A stretch of DNA of 39,458 nt from Mycoplasma sp. CSL7503-lung (GTDB taxonomy: Bacteria > Bacillota_I > Bacilli_A > Mycoplasmatales > Metamycoplasmataceae), in assembly GCF_025515455.1 (NCBI RefSeq), contig NZ_JAOPHP010000006.1, forward strand, positions 1 to 39,458, given 5' to 3'. The notes under the pieces were generated by a model. It ran no database searches and was not told where the DNA came from. It saw nothing but the letters and a program-made list of their open reading frames with translations. Each line of letters begins with the position of its first letter. The stretch's first letter is position 1. Position numbers and translations under genes: made by a program. Positions 13,418-22,964 of this stretch are shown here, piece after piece.

Positions 13418-15464
13418 ATGATTTTCTAGTTAGTTTTTTAGAATATTTTTCTTTAAACCATTTTGTTTTCTTAAGTTTGTGTAATGAAAGAACTTCAAGC
13501 ATTTGTCATAATCCACCGAATAATCAATAAATTTGAACACCAACTCCGAACATAATTGTAATAATTGCGAACACCGCGACCATAATTTTTTGAGTTTTTT
13601 CTGATTTTTTAAGCGCGTTCTTTTCTGAGATTGTTGTAGTTCTTTTGAATTTTTTTCTATTTAAGAATTGTGGTAATAATTGAGAAAGTATTTGGATTGC
13701 TATAGTTAGTACTAAAATTCATAGATAACTAAAGTCTCCACCCATAACTTTTTGGAATGAAACTGAAGAGAAGTTTAATCCTAATCAAACTGTATCTTTA
13801 ATTTCAGGAATACCTTGAATAACCCTTCACATAGCAAGGAAAATAGGCATTGATATTAATAAACTACCAAATTGATCTAAAGGATTAATATTGTATTTTG
13901 CATATAGTGCTTGAATTTCTTGGTTTTTTCTCATTTTCATTTGTTTATTTTTTTCAAAACCTTGATATTTAGCTTCTATTGCCGCTTTTTTATATCTTAA
14001 TCCTTCTTGTAATGATTGTGACATTTTAGTTTTAAAAGTTAATGCTAATGCTATTAATCTTGTTAAAACCAATGAAATAACAATGGCGATAATTGCTTCT
14101 CACCCTTTTAAATCAGGTAGTGATTGTTGTAACGATTGCACAACAACTGATAATGGATAAACTATTAAACCATAGAATGGTCCATATTCTCACGATTGTG
14201 CTCAATTAGAAATAGGTTGTAAAGGATAATCACCTCTAAACAATAATTCTTTATTAATAACGTTTAATTTTGATTCTTCAAAATTATACTTATTAATATT
14301 AGAAGAAATAATTTTAGATTGTTCTACACTTTTTGGGTCGTTTTTATCTTTTCTTTTTTCTACAAATCCTAAAGAATTTAGATAATTAAGCATTGTTTCT
14401 TGGTACATTCTAATTAATGTTAATTCCGGTTGAGAAACTTCAAATAAAGTTTCATCACTATCTTGAGCAACTATTACTTTTTTGTCGTCTTTTATTAAAC
14501 TTTTAAAATATTCTGATACTGATGTAAAGTCTTCGTCGTTAATTTTATTTATTGTATATTTATTTAAATCACTTAAAAATTTACTATTTTTACCAAATGT
14601 ATAATTATAAAATTCTTGTAAAACATCTCTAGCAAACATAAAGTTTGCAATTGTAATTTTATCGTTTACGTTTGTAATATTTTTGTCTTTTTCATTGTAG
14701 TTATTTACTAATTGTAAACCACTAATAAAGTTAACTGATAAGTTTCCTTTACTATCAACATTGTAAACATCTTTTTGTATTGTTTTTTTACCATCTGCAG
14801 ATTTTACATCTATTTTATGTTTCTTTACATCAATATATGGAATAGCGGTATTAGGTAAAAATCTTAGCAATACAATATCATCAATATCGTTTACATATTT
14901 ATAAGAAGTTGAGTTAGCAGATTTAAATAAATATCTACCATTTTTTTCTACAATAAATCTATTGTTATTATCTTTTTGGCTTTCAATATTAATAGCGGAT
15001 AAGAATATTTTTTGACCATTAGTTTCGACACCGTATTGACCACCGTTTTCTGTGGTTTGTTCTCTTAATTTAGATAAAATTTCTCTATCATTAACATAGA
15101 TGTTTTTATCAGCATTTTGTTCTAATATTTGTAGCTTTGATATTTCTAATTTTTTTTTTGTATCGTTTCCGTCATTGTCAACTAAAGGTAATGTTGTTGT
15201 TTTTTCATTACCATATTCACGTTCTTTGAATGTATTAACTCTAGGTGCAATATCATTTTTATTTGTGAAAAATTCTATACCGTTACCAACGGTTGTTGAA
15301 TTTTTCAAAACAAATGATTGAATACAACCTGTCATAGTTAGACCAAAAATTAAAAGATATAAAATGATTTTCATTCATTTAAAAAAACCTTTTTTAGCTT
15401 TTTCTTTTTTTTCGTCCGAACTATTGTTATTGTTTCTAAAATAATTAAAGTTATTATTTTTCAT
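13416..15464 (-). CDS. yidC: Membrane protein insertase YidC/Oxa1
   Basis: 682 aa. It inserts membrane proteins, alone or with SecYEG. Seen: a 30-residue cytosolic N-terminus, a first membrane segment (about 31-50), an extracellular domain of about 360 residues with no close resemblance I recognise, then the Oxa1 core from about residue 430 (IVISLVLTRLIALALTFKT, YNINPLDQFGSLLISMPIF, FSYLWILVLTIAIQILSQ) and a basic tail KKLTRKS. The first segment contains MTGC (Cys47), lipobox-like as in Gram-positive YidC. The start was taken 11 nt inside rnpA, which restores an in-frame UGA (FFKWMK) that hides the true N-terminus under the standard code. Confidence 0.92.
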
Positions 15465-15783
15465 TTTTTCTAAATCTTTCAAATAATTTTTGTATTTCTA
15501 CTTTTTTAATAGAAAAAGGAGAGTTACAAAACTCTTTTCTTGCAATAATAACAAAATCATAATTTAAATCATACGGATTTAAATTATTTATTATTGCCTT
15601 GAGTTGTCTTTTATTAAAATTACGACCAACAGCATTTTCAAATTTTTTAGGTATTGTTATACCCATTTTAAAAGAATTACTTTTCTTGTAGTATAAAACA
15701 ATATATTTATTATGTAATGAATTGTTTTTACTTATTATTTCTTGAAAATCCCAATTCTTTTTTAGTCGATATATTTTTTTCAT
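15454..15783 (-). CDS. rnpA: Ribonuclease P protein component
   Basis: 109 aa, basic. It assists the RNase P RNA in 5' maturation of tRNA. Seen: the family signature KKFENAVGRNFNKRQLKA in the middle and FVIIARKEF near the C-terminus. It lies 13 nt after rpmH and overlaps yidC by 11 nt, the classical gene order. Confidence 0.95.
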   Translation of the reverse strand: MKKIYRLKKNWDFQEIISKNNSLHNKYIVLYYKKSNSFKMGITIPKKFENAVGRNFNKRQLKAIINNLNPYDLNYDFVIIARKEFCNSPFSIKKVEIQKLFERFRKNEK

Positions 15784-15796
15784 GTTGGTGCTTTTA

Positions 15797-15943
15797 TTAT
15801 TTGTCAGAAACTGTTAAATGTTTTCTACCTTTAGCTCTTCTAGCAGCTAATACTTTTCTACCATTGGCAGTTTTCATTCTTGCTCTAAAACCGTGAACTT
15901 TTGCATGTTTTCGTTTATTAGGTTGGTATGTACGTTTGCTCAT
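15797..15943 (-). CDS. rpmH: 50S ribosomal protein L34
   Basis: 48 aa, too short for a long-ORF scan. It reads [19 protein letters not shown] and continues with [21 protein letters not shown], the L34 signature. A strong AAGGAGG (15948-15954) precedes ATG. Leads the rpmH-rnpA-yidC operon; TATAAT sequences at 15961-15966 and near 15985 are promoter candidates. The next gene upstream is a HAD phosphatase, not dnaA. Confidence 0.97.
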   Translation of the reverse strand: MSKRTYQPNKRKHAKVHGFRARMKTANGRKVLAARRAKGRKHLTVSDK

Positions 15944-16183
15944 TTTTCCTCCTTATTTAGATTATAATATTTAAGCGTATTTATATTATACAATAATTTA
16001 ATTTATACATTAACTAATAATTATTATTGTTTAAAAGTTATAATAGTAATATTAATTCATTAAAAAAAAATCTAAGTTTGTGTCTTGTTTATTAAGTTTT
16101 ATTTTTTAATTTTATAAAAAATACAAATAAATATATATAATTAAAAATGTTTCTTTTTATAAGAAAACGATAGGAGTTTATAA

Positions 16184-17026
16184 ATGAAAAAACTTTTTGC
16201 TTTTGATTTGGATGGAACCATTTTAGGTGAAGATAATAGCATTTCAGAATTTAATTTTAATGCTTTGAATTTGTCTAAAAAATCAGGTAATCTAAATGTA
16301 ATAGCTACTGGAAGAGGTATAAGTAAAGTATTACCTTTATTTAATAAAAATACTATTAATAATTTTGATTATTTTGTGTGTTCTAACGGAGCGGTTATAT
16401 ACGATATAAAAAACAAAAAAACCTTTGTGTTAGGCAAATTAGATAATGCCATATTTGATATTATTAGAGAATACTCAGATGAAAATAAACTAGTATTAAC
16501 AATAGATTCGTTAGATTATAATTGTACTATTTTACCTGAAAGTAAAATACCTAATTGGCTAAGTAATGAAAATAAAATGGATCTTAATATATTAAACATT
16601 TGTAATATACAAGACTTGAAAAATAATATAGAAAATAATAATTTTCATATTGTTCAAATCGCAACTAGAAATCCTAAAAAACTTGCGAAAAAGATAACTA
16701 GTGAAATTATTAAGTTGCTTGATAAGTACAAGGTTTCAATTTTTCTAACCAACGGAGTGTATACTGACATTAACCCTTTAGGTGTTAATAAATTAAAGGG
16801 TCTTGAAAAAGTTTTAGAATTAGAAGGTTTATCACATAAAAATTTGATTAGTTTTGGTGATAGTGGAAACGATATTGCAATGTTAAAAAATGCTAACTTA
16901 AGTTTTGCAATGGGCAACGCAACAGACGATGCAAAGGAAGCTGCAAGTAGAATTATTGGTAAAAATAACACAAATGCAATAGGGGAAACTATCATAGAAA
17001 TACTAAAATTTAATAATGTGTTATAA
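16184..17026 (+). CDS. Cof-type HAD-IIB sugar/nucleotide phosphatase
   Basis: 280 aa, the usual size of the family. Seen: motif I FAFDLDGTIL with nucleophile Asp8 and Asp10, motif II ATGR, a C2-type cap, and C-terminal FGDSGNDIAML. These enzymes dephosphorylate sugar phosphates, flavin or pyridoxal phosphates; the substrate cannot be read from sequence. Start supported by AGGAG 7 nt upstream. It stands alone on the plus strand, divergent from rpmH. The 240-bp gap to rpmH has only AT-rich promoter-like sequence and no DnaA boxes. Confidence 0.88.
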   Translation: MKKLFAFDLDGTILGEDNSISEFNFNALNLSKKSGNLNVIATGRGISKVLPLFNKNTINNFDYFVCSNGAVIYDIKNKKTFVLGKLDNAIFDIIREYSDENKLVLTIDSLDYNCTILPESKIPNWLSNENKMDLNILNICNIQDLKNNIENNNFHIVQIATRNPKKLAKKITSEIIKLLDKYKVSIFLTNGVYTDINPLGVNKLKGLEKVLELEGLSHKNLISFGDSGNDIAMLKNANLSFAMGNATDDAKEAASRIIGKNNTNAIGETIIEILKFNNVL

Positions 17027-17027
17027 T
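17022..17027 (+). promoter_or_regulatory. -10 box of the PQ-loop gene
   Basis: TATAAT overlapping the HAD stop codon, 8 nt before the next ATG; suggests a separate, nearly leaderless transcript. Confidence 0.35.
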
Positions 17028-17035
17028 TTTGTCCT

Positions 17036-17701
17036 ATGAATTATACAATTGACGTATTATCGTGAATAGCAGCGGTATTTGTGATGATTTTAAGTTTACC
17101 GCAGTTAATCAACATCATTAAAACTAAGAAAACAGGGAATATCAATTTTGTTTCGTTTTGAATTTTTCATACCGGAGTATTGATGTGAACATTTTGATCA
17201 TCATTTGGTAGTGAGAAATTATTTGCAACATTAATTGCTAATTCAGTTTGTTTATTCTTATATACAGTCATGATTGGTTTGTTATATTATTTCAAAAAAG
17301 AGTTTAGCTTATTTAGAAAGAAAATAGCATATTTAGGATTATTAATATTTCTATTAGTTTGAACAAGTTTTATAATAATAAGAAATGTTTCTGACTTTAG
17401 ATGAACCGCAGATGTTCAAACTGCTATGGCATTAATTTTCCCATCATTAACTACATTTGCGTTCTTGCCACAGCTAATTTTTTCTTGAAGACATAAGCAT
17501 TGAAAAGGTATATCAATTTGAATGTATGTGATTTATGAATTAAATAACTTAGTTTGAATAATTTGATGAATATTATTAATAATATCTTCTGTTGGAGGCG
17601 CAGAAGTTGGTCCGTTTATTGGTGGATTAATTTGACAATTAATTTCATTTATCTTATTTGGAACACAATTTATATTTACATTTAAATATAGAAAAAGTTA
17701 A
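17036..17701 (+). CDS. PQ-loop repeat membrane protein (SWEET/SemiSWEET-like)
   Basis: 221 aa, about seven membrane segments and very rich in Trp, all or nearly all written UGA, so the standard code hides it completely. Seen: two PQ-loop modules, LSLPQLINIIKTKKTGNIN (after the first segment) and FAFLPQLIFSWRHKHWKGIS (second half). Two-module PQ-loop proteins transport sugars or amino acids, or act as uptake accessories. The cargo here is unknown; a role in sugar movement is only suggested by the surroundings. It ends in a terminator hairpin shared with the convergent DJ-1 gene. Confidence 0.8.
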
Positions 17702-17722
17702 CATTGCAGAATGTTAACTTTT
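17693..17722. terminator. Bidirectional terminator between PQ-loop and DJ-1 genes
   Basis: A 13-bp perfect stem (AAAAGTTAACATT with its complement) and GCAG tetraloop, with T-rich sequence on the plus side, between two convergent stop codons. Confidence 0.85.
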
Positions 17723-17723
17723 C

Positions 17724-18275
17724 TTATTTTCCTATTATAGATTTATAAGTATCTATTGCAGTTTGTTTATCAAAAATTTCTTCAAGAACTTTATATGCTA
17801 GTTTTTCAGCAGTCATAGCAGAACTTCCTGTTATAAAATTATTTGATACTACTACATCTGTATCTTCATAATCTTTATTATCTCTAAATAATTTACTTCA
17901 TTCGCTAGGAAAGCTTGTGAATTTAGTATTTTCTGGAATTAAATCATTTTCTTTTAGAGCATTCGGAGCGTCGCAAATTGCTCAAACTAGTTTTTGATTT
18001 TTAACAAATTTATTTATCAATTCGTGTGACTTAAAGTTTTTTCTTAAAACTTGCGCACCTTTACCGCCTGGGATAAATATGGCATCGTAATCTTTAAAAT
18101 CAACTTCATTTAGGATATTATCTATTTTAGATAAATTTAGTTGTCCGTTAGCGCTTTTGAGTACAGGGTTAAAATAATCAATTTTTTCAAATTTATTTGA
18201 ACGACTTCAAATTGTTATCGGAGTTACTAATTCTAAGTCATTAAAATTATCTTCAAGTATAACTAATAATTTCAT
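17724..18275 (-). CDS. DJ-1/PfpI family protein
   Basis: 183 aa, single-domain class I glutamine amidotransferase-like fold. Seen: N-terminal MKLLVILEDNFNDLEL with the conserved Glu, IFIPGGKGAQ, and the nucleophile-elbow Cys in AICDAPNAL. Members act as chaperone-like, glyoxalase/deglycase or protease proteins; the activity cannot be chosen here. Protection against reactive dicarbonyls would fit a fermentative sugar metabolism, but that is inference. Last gene of the def operon; its start follows the upstream stop by one base. Confidence 0.85.
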
Positions 18276-18276
18276 T

Positions 18277-19203
18277 TTATTTTTTGCCTCTTCTAATAAT
18301 TCCTCTATATGAAAGATATATTATTAAAACAAGTGGCAATAATACAACTAATATAAATATAATTATATATGTTCTGAATCATGCTTTATTTTCACTTGCT
18401 TTTCTTTCTTCAACAAGTTTCATTACAGCTATTGCTGATTCAGCAGTACCAAATTGAGCTTTTACATCTTGAATTCTTTTTTTATCGTATAAAGTAATGA
18501 ATAAATATAAAGCAAATATTCCAACAAACACACCACCATCAATTGCTAGCAATGTAGTTGTATTTCCAAATGTTGAATCAAGATTTTTCACTAAGTTTAA
18601 ATATATATGTAAATTTAGTGAACCATTTGTTTCGCTTTCATTAAAAGGTTGTCCGATAGTTACTTCTTCTATACCAAAATAAAGTGTTATTATTGCTAAG
18701 TTAAAAATTAGGAAATAAGTAGTGAAGAAAACGAATATTCATGTAAGCCTTAATGATTTGAGAGTTAATGCTTTGTATAAATCAGCAAACATTGTGCTTG
18801 ATGCTGCGTCACCGTTAGAATAATTAGATCTGTAATTTTTCTCAACGTTTTTTCAACCTGAAATTTTAATTAAACTTCTAACAGAAACGGAGAATGAAAT
18901 TAAAAGTACAAATGCAATTAGTACGTATCATCCTATTCCTCTATGAGGATCTTTTGCGGTGTTTAAAAAATAATTTACACCAATTGCAGCTAAAGATAGA
19001 AGGAATAATACTCCTCACAAAGTGAAAGAAAGGTATCTTATTCTTTTTTCTTTTTTTATTATCGAATATGTTGATGGATTAAGTTGTTTTTGTGGATCAA
19101 CAAAAAGAGAACTATTGTTAATTTGTGAAGTTTGTAAATTTACTGGTATCTGACCTGTTTCGATGTTAACAGAATTTGTGTTATTTTGTTTTGGTTTAAA
19201 CAT
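18277..19203 (-). CDS. Unidentified polytopic membrane protein
   Basis: 308 aa. I do not recognise a family. Visible: a hydrophilic Asn/Gln-rich N-terminus (about 55 residues), then about five hydrophobic segments (near residues 60-80, 90-112, 148-172, 210-235, 275-300), the last followed by a basic tail RRGKK. UGA is used as Trp. It lies 9 nt after the 421-residue membrane gene and one base before the DJ-1 gene, so all are probably co-transcribed with def. Confidence 0.8.
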
Positions 19204-19212
19204 AATTAAATT

Positions 19213-20478
19213 TTAGATGGATTTTAAAATTCCACTATTTTCACTTTCTTTATTATTTGATTTAGGGTTTTCGTTTTCTGTTTTTTCTATTTTTTCACTA
19301 GAATTGTCTTTTTGTTTCTCTCTTTTTTCCAATTCTGAAAATAAAGAGTTAATAACTTTATCAAAGTTTATAATTTTATTTTCTTCTCTTTGGATATTTT
19401 TTTCTACGATTTGTGATATTTTACTTGAAAGTTGTTCTTTAGCTTCTGTTGTTAAGTTAGTTGAAAAATTACCTAATATTGATTTAGTTTTATTGTCTAA
19501 TGAATCTTTAATATATTCATCATATATTTGTGAAATGTTATCAACAAAGTATTGTGTAGCAATTTCTTTTTTCTCATCTTTTGAGGCTGTTACGTATCTA
19601 GGATCATCAGATGTAACTTTAGCACGTACTTTTGCAGCTGTTTCATCGTCTATAACATTCATTTGTTTTAATTGTGGTATTTTGTCAAGATTATTTAAAA
19701 CAATCTTTCTTAATTTAGGATCGTTTAATGTTTCTGTAAACCCTTCCATAACTTTTTCAAATTTTTCTTTAGCATCTTTATTATCAGGGTTATTAATATA
19801 ATCATTAAACAATTGTTCACCACTAGTCAATACTTGATAAACTGATATTGCAAAATTTCCAATACCGTTAAGGCTAGCCCCCTTACCTCCAGTCATTATT
19901 TTGACAGCAACTTGGCTCGCCTTTGATGTGCTGTTGTCTTTTTGGCTTGCACTTAGTAAAACGTTACTAAATAAGAAAATACCAAAAGATGAAGCAATCA
20001 TATTTGAGGCTCCGGTTATTAATCTCATTGTTGTCTTTGTCACAAAACCTTTTTGTTTGTCAATTCTTTTTCTTCTTTTACGCATTCAAAAGTGAATTGA
20101 AAGGGTGATTGAGAAGAAAATACCCCTCAACAATCAGTAGAATAATAAAGCTGCAAATGTAATTACAAAAGGTATTACATCTTTATATTCTTTAAAACGT
20201 TCGTTATTTTGCATCAAAGTTGCAGCGGTTATAGAAAATATAATTGTTAATCCGACTGAAGCAATTTTAGCAATAATATATTTTGTTCTCAATCACATAC
20301 CAACAACAAAAGATATTGCAAAAAGCGCAATAATAACAATTGGTATTATATATGTTAAGCTAGGTACATCTAACTTCGTAAAAAACGAGTTAATTTTTTC
20401 TAAAATTTGTGATATCGCGTCTTTACTTTTTTCTGAAGAACTATTTTCAGAAAAGTAACTAACGTAGTTTAAGTTCAT
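19213..20478 (-). CDS. Unidentified membrane protein with long C-terminal tail
   Basis: 421 aa. No family recognised with certainty. Residues 1-30 are polar; about four membrane segments follow up to residue 130, then a strongly basic loop (MRKRRKRIDK, from residue 132), one more hydrophobic segment (about 148-178) and a soluble, charged C-terminal half ending in Lys/Glu/Asn-rich low complexity. The arrangement of short hairpin-like membrane segments is loosely reminiscent of CvpA-type proteins, which I cannot confirm. The start MNLNYVSYF is supported by GGAGAGG upstream. Second gene of the def operon, 25 nt after def. Confidence 0.8.
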
Positions 20479-20503
20479 TTGTATTCCTCTCCATATAATT
20501 TGT

Positions 20504-21067
20504 CTATAAATAAGTAGATTTTTTAAGTTTTTTTCAAGGTTCTTTTTTCTTTAGACGATCGATAAAAAGCATACCGTTTAAGTGATCTAATTCATGTTGA
20601 AAAACAATAGCTAAATAATCTGTAACTTCGTATCTTAAAAATTTCTTTTCGAAGTAACTATAAGCATCAACTATTATTCTTTTACTTCTATGTACATAAC
20701 CTGCTTGATTTGGTCATTCTTCAGGAACAGATAAACAACCTTCACCTTCGCTTAGTGCTACTAATTCTTTACTTTTAAAAACAACTTTTGGATTAAAAAG
20801 TACATCTTTAAAAATAACTTTTTCTTTTTCGTCTTTTATAAAAATATAAAAAGCATTTTTTAGAATTCCATATTGAACTGCAGCAACACCTACACCAGGT
20901 CTAAATTTTGTTCCTTCTGTTTGTGAATCATCGATATGGTAAATCATTTGCTCTGCTAATTTTATGTTTTCGTTAGAAAGCGGTAATTCTACATCTAAGG
21001 AATTTTTCCTTAAAACCTTATCTGGTAATTCAACTATTTTTACATCAAATTGTTTTTGTTCATTCAT
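20504..21067 (-). CDS. def: Peptide deformylase
   Basis: 187 aa. It removes the formyl group from nascent proteins using a metal ion. All three family motifs are seen: GVGVAAVQ (motif 1), EGCLSVPE (motif 2, metal Cys) and QHELDHLNG (motif 3, metal His pair and catalytic Glu). Length fits the Gram-positive type 2 enzymes. First gene of a four-gene minus-strand operon, divergent from plsY. TATAAT at 21075-21080 lies 7 nt before the ATG and no Shine-Dalgarno is visible, so the mRNA is probably leaderless. Confidence 0.95.
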
Positions 21068-21074
21068 AGTATTT

Positions 21075-21080
21075 ATTATA
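21075..21080 (-). promoter_or_regulatory. -10 box of the def operon
   Basis: TATAAT on the minus strand, 7 nt from the def ATG. Confidence 0.5.
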
Positions 21081-21142
21081 TAATTAATTACAGAAAAATT
21101 AAATATATAATTTATATAATTACACTTTTAAAAGGGAGAAAA

Positions 21143-21871
21143 ATGGAAATTTATTTATCTATATTAACTAATTTGCTTTTTGTTGTAATTGGTTATTTGG
21201 TCGGCTCAATTAATTTATCTATATTATTAGGTAAATATTTTTTCAAAAAAGATTTACGCGAATTTAATTCTAAAAATGCCGGTTCTACTAATGCTAGACG
21301 TGTATATGGTAAATTTTTTGGAACTTTTATTTTAGTTGTAGATATTTTAAAACCTATAATTGTGATATTGTTATCATACGGAATATCTAAGCTTATAAAC
21401 AATAGTATAAAAATTAATTTAGAAGTTTCAAACACATTTGAAAGTGTGAATAAGATTTACAATGAATTAATTTTAATCCCTACATTTGGTGGTTTTGCGG
21501 TTGTGTTAGGTCACGTTTTTCCTGTTTTTCATAAATTTAAAGGCGGAAAAGGGGTCGCAAATTTTGTTGGTTTAATGTTAAGTATAAATGTAATTTCCTT
21601 TTTGGTTTTTGTTGTTATATATTTTTTAGTTTTATATATTAAAAAATATGTTTCAGTAGCAAGCATTAGTGCATCAATTTCTTCTAGTGTGGTACTTTTT
21701 ATTCCATGAATTATTACCGGAGAACTTGGTATTTTTAATAACATTTCAGGTATAAATTATTATTTTATAATTCCATTAATTTCTTTATTTTTAGTTTCAT
21801 TAATAACTTACTCTCATAAGCCAAATATTTTAAGAATCAAAAATAAAACAGAACCAAAAATTAACTTTTAG
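21143..21871 (+). CDS. plsY: Glycerol-3-phosphate acyltransferase PlsY
   Basis: 242 aa, polytopic. It transfers an acyl group from acyl-phosphate to glycerol-3-phosphate, the first step to phosphatidic acid. Seen: family motifs SKNAGSTNARRVYG (motif 1) and FKGGKGVA (motif 2) and GHVFPVFHKF. The start MEIYLS was chosen over upstream in-frame ATGs because AGGGAG lies just before it. Slightly longer than typical PlsY owing to an insertion around residues 88-112. TATAAT candidates at 21106-21120. Confidence 0.94.
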
Positions 21872-21900
21872 ACCCATATACTTTAATTTTGTGGATAATT

Positions 21901-21924
21901 ATAATTGCATTTATATGCAATTAT
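21901..21924 (+). terminator. Terminator of plsY
   Basis: A 10-bp perfect stem ATAATTGCAT/ATGCAATTAT with a TTAT loop, then a T run on the plus strand. Confidence 0.75.
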
Positions 21925-21952
21925 TTTTAATTAAATAAATATAATAACAATA

Positions 21953-21958
21953 TATAAT
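21953..21958 (+). promoter_or_regulatory. -10 box of the ROK kinase gene
   Basis: TATAAT, only 6 nt before ATG; no ribosome-binding sequence fits between them. Probable leaderless start. Confidence 0.5.
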
Positions 21959-21964
21959 ATTAAT

Positions 21965-22864
21965 ATGAATTATACGAAATATGCAACAGTAGATGTTGGT
22001 GGAACAAATGTGCGTTTTGCCTTATTCGATAAAGATGCCAAAATATTGATGAAAAATAAAACACAAACAAATATTAATAGTGCTGAAATTACATGCGATT
22101 GAATAATCGATCAAGTTAATAAATATAGTATTGAACATCTTGCTTTATGTATACCTGGGCCTAGCGATTATAAAAATGGTATTGTTTTAAAAAGCCCTAA
22201 TTTATTAGGTTCTTGAGTTAACTTTGATGTTAAAAATTACTTATTATCTAAAACTAACTTAAAGTCAATTGTCTTTGAAAACGACGCAAATGCTATGGCT
22301 TTAGCAAATCATAATAAATATACTAAAGATGTCAATGTTAGTCAATTCTTCACAATTAGTACCGGTTTTGGTGCAGGTTTAGTTATAAATGATAAAATTT
22401 ATCATGGTAATAATTATTATGCTCAAGAAATTGCACAAATACCTGTATCAACAACAAATTTTAGCGAAAAACATCGTTTAATAAATGATTATGCATTAGA
22501 ATTACACTGTTCAGGCAGTGGAATAGCAACAAAAGCTCAATTTTATAAGATTGCTAATAATGCAAAAGAAGTTTTCGAATTAGAATCAACTAACGAAATT
22601 GCTAAAAAAATAATTTTTGAGGCAAAAGACGCATTAACAAGAATGTTTGCAATTAGTGCAGGAATTATTGCTCCCCAAGTTTTCTTTGTTGGTGGTAGCC
22701 TAGCTTTAGCAAACAAAAAATTTGTTATAGATGCATTTGAAGAAGCTAAAAAGATTAGTGATTTTAACCATTTTAATAATGTTGAATTAGTTTTTGATGA
22801 AATGGGAGACGATTCTGCACTAATAGGATTATATTACTTGATTAACCAAAATACATTGTCTTAA
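21965..22864 (+). CDS. ROK family sugar kinase (glucokinase-like)
   Basis: 299 aa, cytosolic. It would phosphorylate glucose or a related hexose with ATP. Seen: phosphate-binding loop VDVGGTNVRFALFD at residues 8-21, ENDANAMALA with the catalytic Asp, ISTGFGAGLVIN, and the C-terminal FFVGGSLALA. The zinc cluster CxCGxxGC of most ROK kinases is not present; the matching region reads LHCSGSGIA. It sits beside the amylase and ABC genes, where it would handle glucose freed by the alpha-glucosidases. N-acetylmannosamine or other sugar kinase is the alternative. Confidence 0.85.
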
Positions 22865-22888
22865 TGTATTTTTTTAATATAGTACTAT

Positions 22889-22900
22889 TTGATGTATCAA
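22889..22900. promoter_or_regulatory. Operator candidate TTGATGTATCAA (amylase)
   Basis: One base differs from the palindrome TTGATATATCAA. It is followed by GTTAGAA, as is the copy at 25024, and lies 48 bp upstream of the amylase -10. Confidence 0.5.
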
Positions 22901-22948
22901 GTTAGAAAAAATAGATAATATATGATGAGGAAATTTTCTAAAATTGCC

Positions 22949-22954
22949 TATAAT
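22949..22954 (+). promoter_or_regulatory. -10 box of the amylase lipoprotein gene
   Basis: TATAAT, 10 nt before the ATG. Confidence 0.45.
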
Positions 22955-22964
22955 TAATAATACT

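Noticed and set aside
21890..21898. A perfect DnaA box (TGTGGATAA) between plsY and the ROK kinase
   Set aside because: It is single, next to a terminator hairpin; another copy occurs by chance inside prfA. No cluster or AT-rich unwinding pattern to call an origin.
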